From an uncultured bacterium (GTDB lineage Bacteria > Planctomycetota > UBA1135 > GCA-002686595), in contig CALJGV010000032.1 in assembly GCA_938075305.1 (NCBI GenBank), positions 1-64,000 of the forward strand: DNA of 64,000 nt, given 5' to 3'. Shown here piece by piece: positions 42,011 through 50,122 of this stretch (position 1 is the first letter of the stretch; each line of letters starts with the position of its first letter). The notes below the pieces were generated by a model. The model saw nothing but the letters and a program-made list of their open reading frames with translations, searched no databases and was not told the origin of the DNA. Position numbers and translations under genes: made by a program.

Positions 42011-42916
42011 TCAGCCGGCGCCGCGCCGCCGCTCGTGGGGGCTTCGGGTCGCCGCGATCCTGCTGCGGTGGAGCAGCTGGGCCCCCTTGGCCCGCAGGAG
42101 CGTCGCGCTCCAGGCGGGGCCGTCGCCGACGCCCCCCTGCCGATCGACCCGCCAGCGGGTGGTGGCCGCCGAGACCTCGCGCTCGTCGCCGGGGGGCCGC
42201 GCGAGCAGGGCGAGAGCCCCGGAGGATGTGGCCGCGAGCTGGAGCCGGCGGGTGGCTGCCATCCCGAGCCCCGAGCCGTCCGCGACCACGGCGGTGATCC
42301 CGGGGCACCGCAGGGCGGTGTCGATGGTCCAGAGGCGCAGGCTCGCATCCTTGGGGGCGGCGAAGATGGAGTGTTCGATGAGCCCCACGTTCGCAGGATC
42401 GTGGGCGTCGGGCCCTTCGGAGGTCACTCCAGAGGAGTGCTCATGGGGCGCGTCGATCCCGGGCTCCAGGTGAACCTCGAGCTCGCCAGTCGAGGCCCCT
42501 GCGTCCTGAGCGGCCAGTCCCTCGACCACGGCGGTTCGGCGAGCGATGGCGCCGGGGTAGGGCCAGACCCTGCGTCCGATCCAGATGACCGAGGCAGGGG
42601 CGCCGCGGGAGGCTGCGTCGCAGGCGGCGCGCCGGGCAAGGTGGGCGAGGATCAGGAGGGGAGGGCTCCACTCCCGGACGTCGCGGTCCCTGCGCGCGGG
42701 GCCAGGGTCGCCCACGCCGAACCACTCGTGGACGCACCCGCGCACGAGGCCGGGGGCGCCGCTGGCGGAGCCCGTGACGCGATCGATCGAGGGCCAGCCG
42801 CTGGGGACCGCGCGGGAGGGGTGTCCGAAGACCTCGGGGTCGTGCTCCGGCGCACCGGCCAGCGGGCCCGCTCGCAGCTGCTCGAGCAGCGCCTCGATGC
42901 CTTGGGGCGATCGCAT
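42011..42916 (-). CDS. imuA: ImuA, RecA-like partner of ImuB
   Basis: 301 residues. Features of the SulA/RecA-like ImuA family: an N-terminal VPSGWPSIDRVTGS block, a P-loop region lacking the normal Walker A (LVRGCVHEWFG), VIWIGRRVWPYPGAIARR, and IDTALRCPGITAVVADGSGLGMAATRRLQLAA, which is the typical central block. It works with ImuB and DnaE2 in damage-induced mutagenesis. The start at 42916 is supported by TACCCT 6 nt upstream; the open frame runs upstream into the neighbouring gene without a convincing start. Confidence 0.88.
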   Translation of the reverse strand: MRSPQGIEALLEQLRAGPLAGAPEHDPEVFGHPSRAVPSGWPSIDRVTGSASGAPGLVRGCVHEWFGVGDPGPARRDRDVREWSPPLLILAHLARRAACDAASRGAPASVIWIGRRVWPYPGAIARRTAVVEGLAAQDAGASTGELEVHLEPGIDAPHEHSSGVTSEGPDAHDPANVGLIEHSIFAAPKDASLRLWTIDTALRCPGITAVVADGSGLGMAATRRLQLAATSSGALALLARPPGDEREVSAATTRWRVDRQGGVGDGPAWSATLLRAKGAQLLHRSRIAATRSPHERRRGAG

Positions 42917-42922
42917 GGCGCC

Positions 42923-42928
42923 AGGGTA
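42923..42928 (-). promoter_or_regulatory. -10-like hexamer TACCCT, leaderless spacing
   Basis: Minus-strand TACCCT ends 6 nt before the imuA ATG at 42916. The 32-bp gap to the preceding gene is otherwise AT-richer than its surroundings. Confidence 0.5.
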
Positions 42929-42948
42929 GGCTTTTGTTAGGGTCTTGC

Positions 42949-43500
42949 CTAGCCCTCTTCTTCGGTGCCCGCCTCGGCCCTCGATGGGGCCCCATGACTG
43001 GAGATGCGGCACGCCACGCGCACCGAGCGCAGGGAGAGGAGCACGCCGACCGCGATGAAGAGCGCGGCCGGGAGGGCCACGATGCCCGCCAGCTTCAGGG
43101 TGACCTCGGTCGCCCTGGGGTGGTCGGGGTTGATCGAGCCGAACAGCCCGACGTAGAGGCGAGCGAGGTCGGCGAGCCCGAAGCTGGCGCCGGCGGCGGT
43201 GGCCCACCATCCCCAGGACTGGCGGGTGAGGAGCCCGATGGCCCCCAGCGCAGAGGCGCCCGCAGCGAGGTAGGTCAGGAGGAACGGGTGCAGCGAGCCG
43301 GTCAGGGGAGAGCGAACCGCGAGCACGCCGAACTCGCGGTTCACCTCGTCGATGCTCCAGACGGTCAGGAGCGGGCCCAGCGCTGCCGCGACCAGCGCCA
43401 GCACGGCGGCTGCGATGGTCGCGCCGGTGCGCTGGGCCCTCCGGGCGTCCCGGAGCGCCTGGGCGCGCTCCGAGCGAGGTTGACCTCGTCGAGGAGCCAT
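42949..43500 (-). CDS. Four-helix membrane protein of unknown function
   Basis: 183 residues. A basic N-terminus (about 25 residues rich in Arg) is followed by four predicted membrane segments (about 26-48, 72-92, 97-113 and 136-160) and an acidic tail. It resembles other small planctomycete membrane proteins in layout only; no family motif was recognised. It starts 10 nt after the stop of the MscS gene, so the two are probably co-transcribed. Confidence 0.65.
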   Translation of the reverse strand: MAPRRGQPRSERAQALRDARRAQRTGATIAAAVLALVAAALGPLLTVWSIDEVNREFGVLAVRSPLTGSLHPFLLTYLAAGASALGAIGLLTRQSWGWWATAAGASFGLADLARLYVGLFGSINPDHPRATEVTLKLAGIVALPAALFIAVGVLLSLRSVRVACRISSHGAPSRAEAGTEEEG

Positions 43501-43510
43501 GGGTCCAGGC

Positions 43511-44572
43511 TCAGCTGGGGTCCACCTGGTGCATGTGGACGTCCTGCTGCGGGAAGGGGAAGGAGATGCCTTCCTTGTCGAAGCGCATCTTCATCTGGCG
43601 GCGCAGCTCGCAGACGGTCCCGAAGTACTGGCTCGTGGGGACCCAGGCCCGCACGTTGAAGTTCACCGACGAGTCCGCGAGCTCCATGAGCATCACCTGG
43701 GCCGCCGGATCGCTCTTGACGTGCTCCATGCTGTTGACCACGTCGAGCATCACGGCCTCGGCCTTCTCGATGTCGTCGTCGTAGGCGATGCCGAAGATCT
43801 GGTCGATGCGGCGGGTGTCGTTCGCGGTGATGTTGCGGATCGTGCTGCCCCAGATGGACCCGTTCGGGATCGTCAGGCGTTGGTTATCCGGGGTCAGGAG
43901 GGTCGTGGAGACCAGGGTCATGGCCTCGACCGAGCCGGTCTCGCCCGTCACGGTGACCACGTCACCGATGTCGTAGGGGCGGTAGAGCAGGAGCATCACG
44001 CCCGCGGCGAAGTTGCCCAGGGTGTCCTGGAGCGCGAAGCCCACCACGAAGCCCATCACACCGACGCCAGCGAGGAGCGGCGCGACGTTCACGCCGATGG
44101 TCTGCAGGGCGACGACGAGGCCGACGAAGAAGATCACCTTGGTGACCGTGTTCTCCACGAAGTTCTTGAATAGCTCGCTCGCGTTGAGCTTCGAGCGCTC
44201 GAGGCCCCCGCGGGTAAGACGGCCAAGCCACCGCCCGATGATCTTCGAGATGAAGAGGATCAGGAAGAAGAGGAGCAGGTTGCCGATGAGGCGGGGCCCG
44301 TCCTCGAGGGCCCACTCCTTCAGGACGACGCCCGGCTCCTTCTTCAGGCGCTTGAAGAGGGACTCCATCTGGTCCTCCATACCCTTCTCCGTCCCGCCGT
44401 TGGCGTCCCCGGACGCGCCATCGTCCGGACTGGTGTCGCCGGACTGCGCGAGGGTGGAGAGCGGCTGAGGGACGGGCGTCGCGGCGTGGGCCGTGGCGCT
44501 GAAGGGGAGGGTGAGCGTGAGGCAGAGGATGGCCACCGTCCTCCAGAACCAGGTGCAACTTTGAGTACTCAT
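43511..44572 (-). CDS. MscS-type mechanosensitive channel, compact form
   Basis: 353 residues with a signal peptide and a Ser/Asp-rich linker, then three membrane helices and the MscS core. The pore helix reads LLAGVGVMGFVVGFALQDTLGNFAAGVMLLLYRPYDIGD, and IPNGSIWGSTIRNIT and the C-terminal RFDKEGISFPFPQQDVHMH follow. The start at 44572 is chosen for the signal peptide. It is the paralogue of the larger channel at 23265-24986, from which it differs by lacking the long helical periplasmic region. Likely an osmotic safety valve of the inner membrane. Confidence 0.9.
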   Translation of the reverse strand: MSTQSCTWFWRTVAILCLTLTLPFSATAHAATPVPQPLSTLAQSGDTSPDDGASGDANGGTEKGMEDQMESLFKRLKKEPGVVLKEWALEDGPRLIGNLLLFFLILFISKIIGRWLGRLTRGGLERSKLNASELFKNFVENTVTKVIFFVGLVVALQTIGVNVAPLLAGVGVMGFVVGFALQDTLGNFAAGVMLLLYRPYDIGDVVTVTGETGSVEAMTLVSTTLLTPDNQRLTIPNGSIWGSTIRNITANDTRRIDQIFGIAYDDDIEKAEAVMLDVVNSMEHVKSDPAAQVMLMELADSSVNFNVRAWVPTSQYFGTVCELRRQMKMRFDKEGISFPFPQQDVHMHQVDPS

Positions 44573-44971
44573 GGGCGAGACGATGGCGCCGCCGCGCTCA
44601 TCCTGCAACCAGCCGCCGCGGCTCCGTGGCTCAGCGGTGTGTCCGCTGCGTGTCGAAGAAAGGGAATCCTGCTTCACGGGCATCCCGGCCGCCTTGGCCA
44701 TGCCCCGGGTCACCGCCTATTTCTCTCGATCGAGCCTCGAGGCTCAGGCCCATCCCTGCGCGTCGGGGGCACCATTCGCGAGCGGCCGGGAGCACCCGGG
44801 GCGGCGCTCGGGCGAGACGGGGGTCGACATGGGGACACCTCGCCCCGCCTAGGGGCTCTCGGGGCCAGATTCAAGACACGTTGTCGCAAGCGTGCGGTCG
44901 CGCCGGGCGGTGCTCGCTTGCGGCCTCGGGGATGAGTGGGACAATGTTCCGGAACGCCGCGGTCGCTTCCC
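44573..44971. other. Gene-free 399-bp divergent region with an inverted repeat
   Basis: No credible gene is seen on either strand. An inverted repeat CGCAAGCG (44885-44892) / CGCTTGCG (44915-44922) with a 22-nt loop lies near the GH13 side, about 50 bp before its start, and GTTCCGGAAC forms a short palindrome near 44945. Promoters for the MscS gene and the GH13 gene should both be here; none is clear. Confidence 0.5.
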
Positions 44972-47173
44972 ATGACGCCGCGCGATTTCGCAGATCAGAT
45001 GGTTCCCAGCTCCACCTCACCGACGCTCCTCGCAGCGACGATCTTGACGGCATGCGCCGCGACGGCTCAGGCGCAGGTCTCCATACCCTCGCCGAGGGTC
45101 CGGGCCGCGACGCCCGCGGGTCCCTCGACCTTCGTACAGCAGCTGTTCGTCGTCTCCAACTGGCACGCCGAGCTCCGCGTCACGCTGACCGAGCAGATCG
45201 GCACCGGCGCGGACCTCTACCTCCGCAAGGGCGCGCCCCCGACCCTGACGGAATGGGACGCGCGCTCCCGCACGAACGGCACCTCGAACGAGGTCATCGT
45301 CCTCGACGCCGGCTCGGTCCCCGCCCTTGAGTCGGGCATCTGGTACGTCGGCGTTCACAGGCCTGCGGGCACGGCCTACGACCTGGACATCGAGCGCGGG
45401 TCCAAGGCCTCATCGAGGCCGGGCATGGGAGCGACGCCCTACGCCGAGGGGACCACCTTCCGCGTCTGGGCGCCGGACGCCGACGCGGTGCACGTCGCAG
45501 GACCGTTCAACGCGTGGTCCCCCACCTCCGCGCCGCTCACGGCAGAGGGGGACGGGAACTGGTCGCTGGACGTGCGGGGACTCGGAGCCGGGGACCGCTA
45601 CAAGTACGTGGTCGACACGGGGACGCAGCTCAACTGGCGCGCCGACCCGCGCTCGCGGCAGGTGACCAGCAGCGTCGGGGACAGCGTGATCGTGGACCCC
45701 GACGCCTTCACGTGGACCGGGCAGTTCTTCACCCCCCAGTGGAACGACACCGTGCATTACGAGATGCACATCGGGACGTTCAATGACCTGCCCGGGGGCG
45801 CGCCGGGGTCGTTCGGCTCCGCGCTGCAGCGGCTCGACCACCTCCAGAGCCTCGGCGTGAACATGATCGCGCTCATGCCCATCAACGAGTTCCCCGGGGA
45901 GTTCTCCTGGGGCTACAACCCCGCGCACCCCTTCGCGCCCGAGACCGCCTATGGGGACGTCGAGGACGTGAAGCGCTTCGTCCAGGCGGCTCACGATCGG
46001 GGGATCGGGGTGACCCTCGACGTGCTCTACAACCACCTGGGGCCCAACGACATCCCGCACTGGCAGTTTGACGGGTCGTTCCCGGGTCGAAGCGGCGGCA
46101 ACTACTTCTACGACGACTTCAACGCCCAGACGCCATGGGGCAACACGCGCCCCGACTACGGCCGCGGCGAGGTCCGTCAGTACATCCGCGACAACGCGCT
46201 GATGTGGCTCGAGGAGTTCCGCATGGACGGGCTCCGCTTCGACGCGACGGCGTACATCCGCGAGGGCCCGGGCGGCAACCTCCCCGACGGTTGGTCCCTG
46301 ATGCAGTGGATCAACAACGAGGTCGACGCGGTCCAGCCGTGGAAGCTGATCATCGCCGAGGACATGCGGCTCAACGAGTGGGTCACCAAGACCACCGGCG
46401 CAGGTGGGGCGGGCTTCGACTCCCAGTGGGACGCCGGCTTCGTGCACCCGATCCGGGCGGCCGTGATCACCCCGAACGACTCGGACCGTGACATGTGGTC
46501 CGTGCGGGACGTGCTCTACGCCCGCTACAACTCGGACGCCTTCGAGCGGGTTGTCTACACCGAGTCCCACGACGAGGTGGCCAACGGGCGCTCTCGGGTC
46601 CCCGAGGAGATCTGGCCCGGCAACGCCTCGAGCTGGTTCTCGAAGAAGCGCTCCACGCTCGGCGCCGCGATCGTCATGACCGCGCCTGGGATTCCCATGC
46701 TCTTCCAGGGTCAGGAGCTCCTCGAGGACGGGTACTTCACCGACACCGATCCGATCGACTGGTCGAAGGCGGTCACCTTCGCGGGGATCCGCGATCTGTA
46801 CCGGGACCTGATCTCCATGCGCAGGAACCTCGGGGGCTTCACCCAGGGGCTCCGAGGGCAGCACATCAACGTCCACCACGTGAACAATGGGGCGAAGGCC
46901 ATCGCGTACCACCGCTGGGACGGCGGCGGCCCCGGCGATGATGTGGTCGTGTTCGCCAACTTTGGCGCGGCGAGCTACCCGAGCTACCGGGTTGGGGTCC
47001 CCCGGCCGGGCTGGTGGCACCTGCGCTTCAACAGCGACGCCTCCATCTACGACCCTGCCTTCGGCAATCACCCCTCGGGGGGCGTGCAGGCGGACGCGAT
47101 CCCCTATGACGGGATGCCCTACAGCGTCGACCTCTCGGTGGGGCCTTACACCGCGCTCGTGTTCTCACAGTGA
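44972..47173 (+). CDS. Secreted GH13 alpha-glucan enzyme with PPC-like and CBM48-like domains
   Basis: 733 residues from the ATG at 44972 (44999 is an alternative). A hydrophobic export segment ends ATAQAQ. Residues about 40-145 resemble a bacterial pre-peptidase C-terminal domain, and about 155-255 a CBM48-like beta-sandwich (FRVWAPDADAVHVAGPFNAW). The GH13 barrel follows with its catalytic set: nucleophile Asp424 (GLRFDATAY), acid/base Glu463 (IIAEDMR) and stabiliser Asp534 (ESHDEVANG). The layout resembles glycogen branching enzyme and malto-oligosyltrehalose trehalohydrolase, yet it is exported, so an extracellular alpha-glucan is the likely substrate. No treY or glgA neighbours are present. 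Confidence 0.88.
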   Translation: MTPRDFADQMVPSSTSPTLLAATILTACAATAQAQVSIPSPRVRAATPAGPSTFVQQLFVVSNWHAELRVTLTEQIGTGADLYLRKGAPPTLTEWDARSRTNGTSNEVIVLDAGSVPALESGIWYVGVHRPAGTAYDLDIERGSKASSRPGMGATPYAEGTTFRVWAPDADAVHVAGPFNAWSPTSAPLTAEGDGNWSLDVRGLGAGDRYKYVVDTGTQLNWRADPRSRQVTSSVGDSVIVDPDAFTWTGQFFTPQWNDTVHYEMHIGTFNDLPGGAPGSFGSALQRLDHLQSLGVNMIALMPINEFPGEFSWGYNPAHPFAPETAYGDVEDVKRFVQAAHDRGIGVTLDVLYNHLGPNDIPHWQFDGSFPGRSGGNYFYDDFNAQTPWGNTRPDYGRGEVRQYIRDNALMWLEEFRMDGLRFDATAYIREGPGGNLPDGWSLMQWINNEVDAVQPWKLIIAEDMRLNEWVTKTTGAGGAGFDSQWDAGFVHPIRAAVITPNDSDRDMWSVRDVLYARYNSDAFERVVYTESHDEVANGRSRVPEEIWPGNASSWFSKKRSTLGAAIVMTAPGIPMLFQGQELLEDGYFTDTDPIDWSKAVTFAGIRDLYRDLISMRRNLGGFTQGLRGQHINVHHVNNGAKAIAYHRWDGGGPGDDVVVFANFGAASYPSYRVGVPRPGWWHLRFNSDASIYDPAFGNHPSGGVQADAIPYDGMPYSVDLSVGPYTALVFSQ

Positions 47174-47182
47174 CCACTGGGC

Positions 47183-47206
47183 CGCCGCCGGCGCAGCCGG
47201 CTGGCG
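47183..47206. terminator. GC-rich hairpin after the GH13 gene
   Basis: Left arm CGCCGCCGGC, loop GCA, and a right arm with a single bulged T. It lies 10 nt after the GH13 stop and 37 nt before the next ATG; no T-run follows. Confidence 0.5.
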
Positions 47207-47242
47207 AGGACACGCCCGGGGTCGCCTTTCCACTCTCCTCCC

Positions 47243-48442
47243 ATGACCAAGCTCCTCCCCATCGTCCTCGCGCTCGCCACCGCGGCGGGCCTCCTCCCCA
47301 CGGCCTCCGCCCAGGTGACCGTCGTGGCCTCCGAGACCTTCGAGTACCCCGTCCCCGGGCCCTTCTTCCAGCAGGCTGGCGGCGTGGGCTGGGAGAACCC
47401 CTGGTGGGTGAGCGGACCGACGAACGACGACCTGACCCTGTTCGACGCGACGGTCGCGCCTCCCTTTGCCCTGAGCGACGGCGTCGGCGCCTACGCGGGC
47501 CAGGTCAACCCCTTCGGCGAGGCGTACCGCAAGCCTGACGCCGCGCTGCACCCGGACGTGGCGGCGGGGGGGCTGTTCGGCCTGGACAACACCACGCTCT
47601 GGTTCTCCTTCAGCCTCGTGGCGTTCTCCGGTCAGCCGGTGGAGCGCTTCGGGGGCTTCGCGCTGATCCAGCAGGGGACCGGCGAGGAGCTCTTCATCGG
47701 CTCCCCGTGGAACACGAACGAGTGGGGGATCGACGACGAGGGGCCCGCCGGACCGGGCCCGATCACCATCGCTGGTAGCGACGACACTGCGCCCGCGCGG
47801 CTGGTCACCCGGATCGACTTCCTCCCGGGGATGGAGCGGCTCCGGCTGTACGTGAACCCGGCCACGGACTACCCCACGGGTACCGCGGACCTCGACGAGA
47901 TGATCCACGACACGTTCTTCAACGAGATCAGGATCTCGTCGGGGGGCAACAACAACGACCTCTTCTACTTCGACAACCTCGTGATCGCGAAGGGGGACCC
48001 CTCGGCGGGCGTGGGGACGAGCTACTGCGGGCCAGGGGTGATCAACTCGACCGGCGGATCCGGCTCGATCGTCGGCCTGGGTTCCCCGTCCCTCAGCACC
48101 AATCAGCTCTCGCTGGAGGCCTCGGGCCTGCCGGCGACGTCGTTCGGCTTCTTCCTGACCAGCCAGCAGCAGGCGTTCGTCACGGGCCCCGGCGGTTCCC
48201 AGGGCAACCTGTGCCTTGGGGGGTCCATCGGGCGCTACGTGGGCCCGGGGCAGATCCTGAACTCGGGCACGGCGGGGAGCTTCACCCTGCCCATCGACCT
48301 GACGCAGATTCCCCAGCCCACCGGCTTCGTGTCCGGCGCGATCGGCGAGGCGTGGAACTTCCAGGCGTGGCACCGGGATTCGGTCGCAGGGTCCGCCACG
48401 TCGAACTTCACGGACGGGGTGGAGATCACGCTCACGCTCTGA
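47243..48442 (+). CDS. Secreted protein with a planctomycete-type C-terminal module
   Basis: 399 residues with a signal peptide (ending PTASA-Q). Residues about 30-250 form a beta-rich domain (ASETFEYPVPGPF, WFSFSLVAFSG, ITIAGSDDTAP, DLFYFDNLVIA) resembling a lectin-like/LamG fold, an interpretation by eye. The last about 145 residues form a separate module beginning SYCGPGVINSTGGSG, with FGFFLTSQQQAFV, GSQGNLCLGGSIGRY and a C-terminal WNFQAWHRD. I recognise this module from memory in many planctomycete secreted proteins, but it has no named function that I know. Its two cysteines may pair. Possibly a cell-surface or matrix attachment unit. Confidence 0.75.
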   Translation: MTKLLPIVLALATAAGLLPTASAQVTVVASETFEYPVPGPFFQQAGGVGWENPWWVSGPTNDDLTLFDATVAPPFALSDGVGAYAGQVNPFGEAYRKPDAALHPDVAAGGLFGLDNTTLWFSFSLVAFSGQPVERFGGFALIQQGTGEELFIGSPWNTNEWGIDDEGPAGPGPITIAGSDDTAPARLVTRIDFLPGMERLRLYVNPATDYPTGTADLDEMIHDTFFNEIRISSGGNNNDLFYFDNLVIAKGDPSAGVGTSYCGPGVINSTGGSGSIVGLGSPSLSTNQLSLEASGLPATSFGFFLTSQQQAFVTGPGGSQGNLCLGGSIGRYVGPGQILNSGTAGSFTLPIDLTQIPQPTGFVSGAIGEAWNFQAWHRDSVAGSATSNFTDGVEITLTL

Positions 48443-48589
48443 GCCTTCCGTGCCCCGCCGATCGGTGTGGGCCACAGGGGAGGGGTCGGGCGTAGATCGT
48501 CCGGCCCCTCCTCGCGCTCGGGGCCTTCCGTGCGATCCTTCGCCCGCCGGGGGTTGCGGCCGGTGGACAAAGCGCCATCCTCTGGCCCG

Positions 48590-49372
48590 ATGCGAAGCAG
48601 GACGAAACGAGACCGCTGGCGGGAGAACCAGGACATGGAGCGGGTCCATGAGCCCGACCTGGCCGAGATCGCCGCCGGAGCCAGCTACCTGCGGGGTGAG
48701 TGGTGCGAACGGGTCTTCGCTCAGGCCGCGCCCCTGACGCTCGAGCTCGGCTGCGGGCAGGGCATGTTCGCCGTCGAGCTGGCGCGCCGCTTCCCGGGGA
48801 CCAACGTGGTGGGTGTGGATCTCAAGGGGCACCGCTTCTGGCGGGGCGCCAAGGCGGCGCACGTCGGAGAGCTCCTGAACGCGGCTTTCCTGCGCGCGCG
48901 GATCCAGTGGCTGGATCGCTTCTTCGCCCCGCGCGAGGTGGACCAGGTGTGGCTCACCTTCTCCGACCCCCAGAACGCGGACAAGCGGGGGACCAAGCGG
49001 CTCACCTCGCCGCACTACCTCTGGCTCTACCAGAGCATGTTGACCGAGGGCGGCGTGGTCCACGTGAAGACCGACAGCCCCGAGTTCTACGAGAACACGC
49101 TCCGGGATGGCCCCCTCGCCGAGATGGTCGTGGAGGAAAGCTGCGACGACGTTCACGGCGCGCCGGCGGGCCGCTTCGACGCCGAGCTCACTGACCTCCT
49201 CGCCTTCAAGACGGCGTACGAGGAGCGGTGGATCCAGGAGGGGCGGTCGATCCACTACGTGCGGCTTCGCCGCCAGGTCGACGTCGACGCCGAGCAGCTC
49301 GCGAGGGCCAAGCGCATGCTGCAGGGGCCGCCCGGCGAGGCGCGCCCCCTCTTCACCCGGCCCGCCCGCTAG
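48590..49372 (+). CDS. trmB: tRNA (guanine-N7-)-methyltransferase
   Basis: 260 residues. The SAM-binding motif LELGCGQGMFAVELARRFPG is followed by VVGVDLKGHRFWRGAKAA and the family motif LTFSDPQNADKRGTKRLTSPHYLWLYQ, in which Asp-Pro and basic residues bind tRNA. VHVKTDSPEFYE and SIHYVRLRR near the end are standard. It methylates G46 in the variable loop of tRNAs. The start at 48590 begins MRSRTKRDRW as expected; CATCCT lies 8 nt upstream as a weak box. It is convergent with yedK, with a small hairpin between. Confidence 0.92.
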   Translation: MRSRTKRDRWRENQDMERVHEPDLAEIAAGASYLRGEWCERVFAQAAPLTLELGCGQGMFAVELARRFPGTNVVGVDLKGHRFWRGAKAAHVGELLNAAFLRARIQWLDRFFAPREVDQVWLTFSDPQNADKRGTKRLTSPHYLWLYQSMLTEGGVVHVKTDSPEFYENTLRDGPLAEMVVEESCDDVHGAPAGRFDAELTDLLAFKTAYEERWIQEGRSIHYVRLRRQVDVDAEQLARAKRMLQGPPGEARPLFTRPAR

Positions 49373-49403
49373 CCAGGTTCTTGGTCCCGCGGGCGACCGC
49401 GAT

Positions 49404-49420
49404 CTCCGGCCCGGCCGGAG
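49404..49420. terminator. Hairpin between convergent trmB and yedK
   Basis: Seven-base arms CTCCGGC / GCCGGAG around CCG, placed 32 nt after the trmB stop and 10 nt past the yedK stop on the opposite strand. It may stop transcription from both sides; no T-run is seen. Confidence 0.5.
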
Positions 49421-49429
49421 CGACGGAGC

Positions 49430-50110
49430 TCAGAAGAGAGTGTCGGGCGTCATCAGGCCGGGGCCTTCGTTGCGGACGCTGTTCAGCCTCGAGCTCACCC
49501 GGTCGAGGGTGAGCAGGCCCGCGGGGGCCGGGTCGAGCAGCCGGCGGGTGGCGTCTGGGTCCTCCACCTCCGGGGTCAGCCAGCGGTCGAAGTCGCCGGG
49601 CTCGATGAGGCACGGCATGCGGTCATGGAGCGGCGCCACGTCGTCGTTGGCGCTCGTGGTCAGGACCGTGAAGGAGGTCCGGGCTGGCTCGGTCGCCGAG
49701 CCCTTCCAGCGCTCCCAGAGCCCGGCGAAGGCCAGGGGCCGGCCGTCGGCGCGCTGGATCCGGTAGGGGACCTTGGTCCCCGCTTCACCCTGCCACTCGT
49801 AGAACCAGCTCGCCGGGACGAGGCAGCGGCGCCGCTTGAACGCGGACCGGAACGAGGGCTTCTCGGCGGCGGTCTCGGACCGGGCGTTGATGGTCCGGTG
49901 GGCGATCTTCGAGTCCCTTGCCCAGGAGGGCACCAGACCCCACCGCATCGTGGCGAGCGCGCGCCCCTCTCCGGTCTCGTCCCGGACGATGACCGGGGCC
50001 TCCTGGGACGGCGCGAGGTTGAACCGCTCGGCGAGGTCGCTCGATCCGCTCAGGTTGAAGAGCGCCGCGAGTACGTCAGGGGCGACGGTCACTGCATATC
50101 GGCCACACAC
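49430..50110 (-). CDS. yedK: YedK/HMCES-type abasic-site-binding protein
   Basis: 226 residues from a GTG start. The mature catalytic Cys2 follows the removed initiator (MCGRYAV). Asn31 in RFNLAPSQ, Arg77 in NARSET, Glu105 in FYEW and His162 in LHDRMP are all present. This SRAP family forms a covalent thiazolidine link with abasic sites in single-stranded DNA and protects them during replication. It begins 7 nt after the last gene of the metal transporter, but TATGAT (50117-50122, minus strand) lies 6 nt before the GTG, so it may also have its own leaderless promoter. Confidence 0.93.
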   Translation of the reverse strand: MCGRYAVTVAPDVLAALFNLSGSSDLAERFNLAPSQEAPVIVRDETGEGRALATMRWGLVPSWARDSKIAHRTINARSETAAEKPSFRSAFKRRRCLVPASWFYEWQGEAGTKVPYRIQRADGRPLAFAGLWERWKGSATEPARTSFTVLTTSANDDVAPLHDRMPCLIEPGDFDRWLTPEVEDPDATRRLLDPAPAGLLTLDRVSSRLNSVRNEGPGLMTPDTLF

Positions 50111-50116
50111 GCCCTG

Positions 50117-50122
50117 ATCATA
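50117..50122 (-). promoter_or_regulatory. -10 hexamer TATGAT inside the upstream gene end, leaderless spacing
   Basis: Minus-strand TATGAT ends 6 nt before the yedK GTG at 50110 and overlaps the final codons and stop of the permease gene. It is a near-perfect -10 in very GC-rich DNA. Confidence 0.5.
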
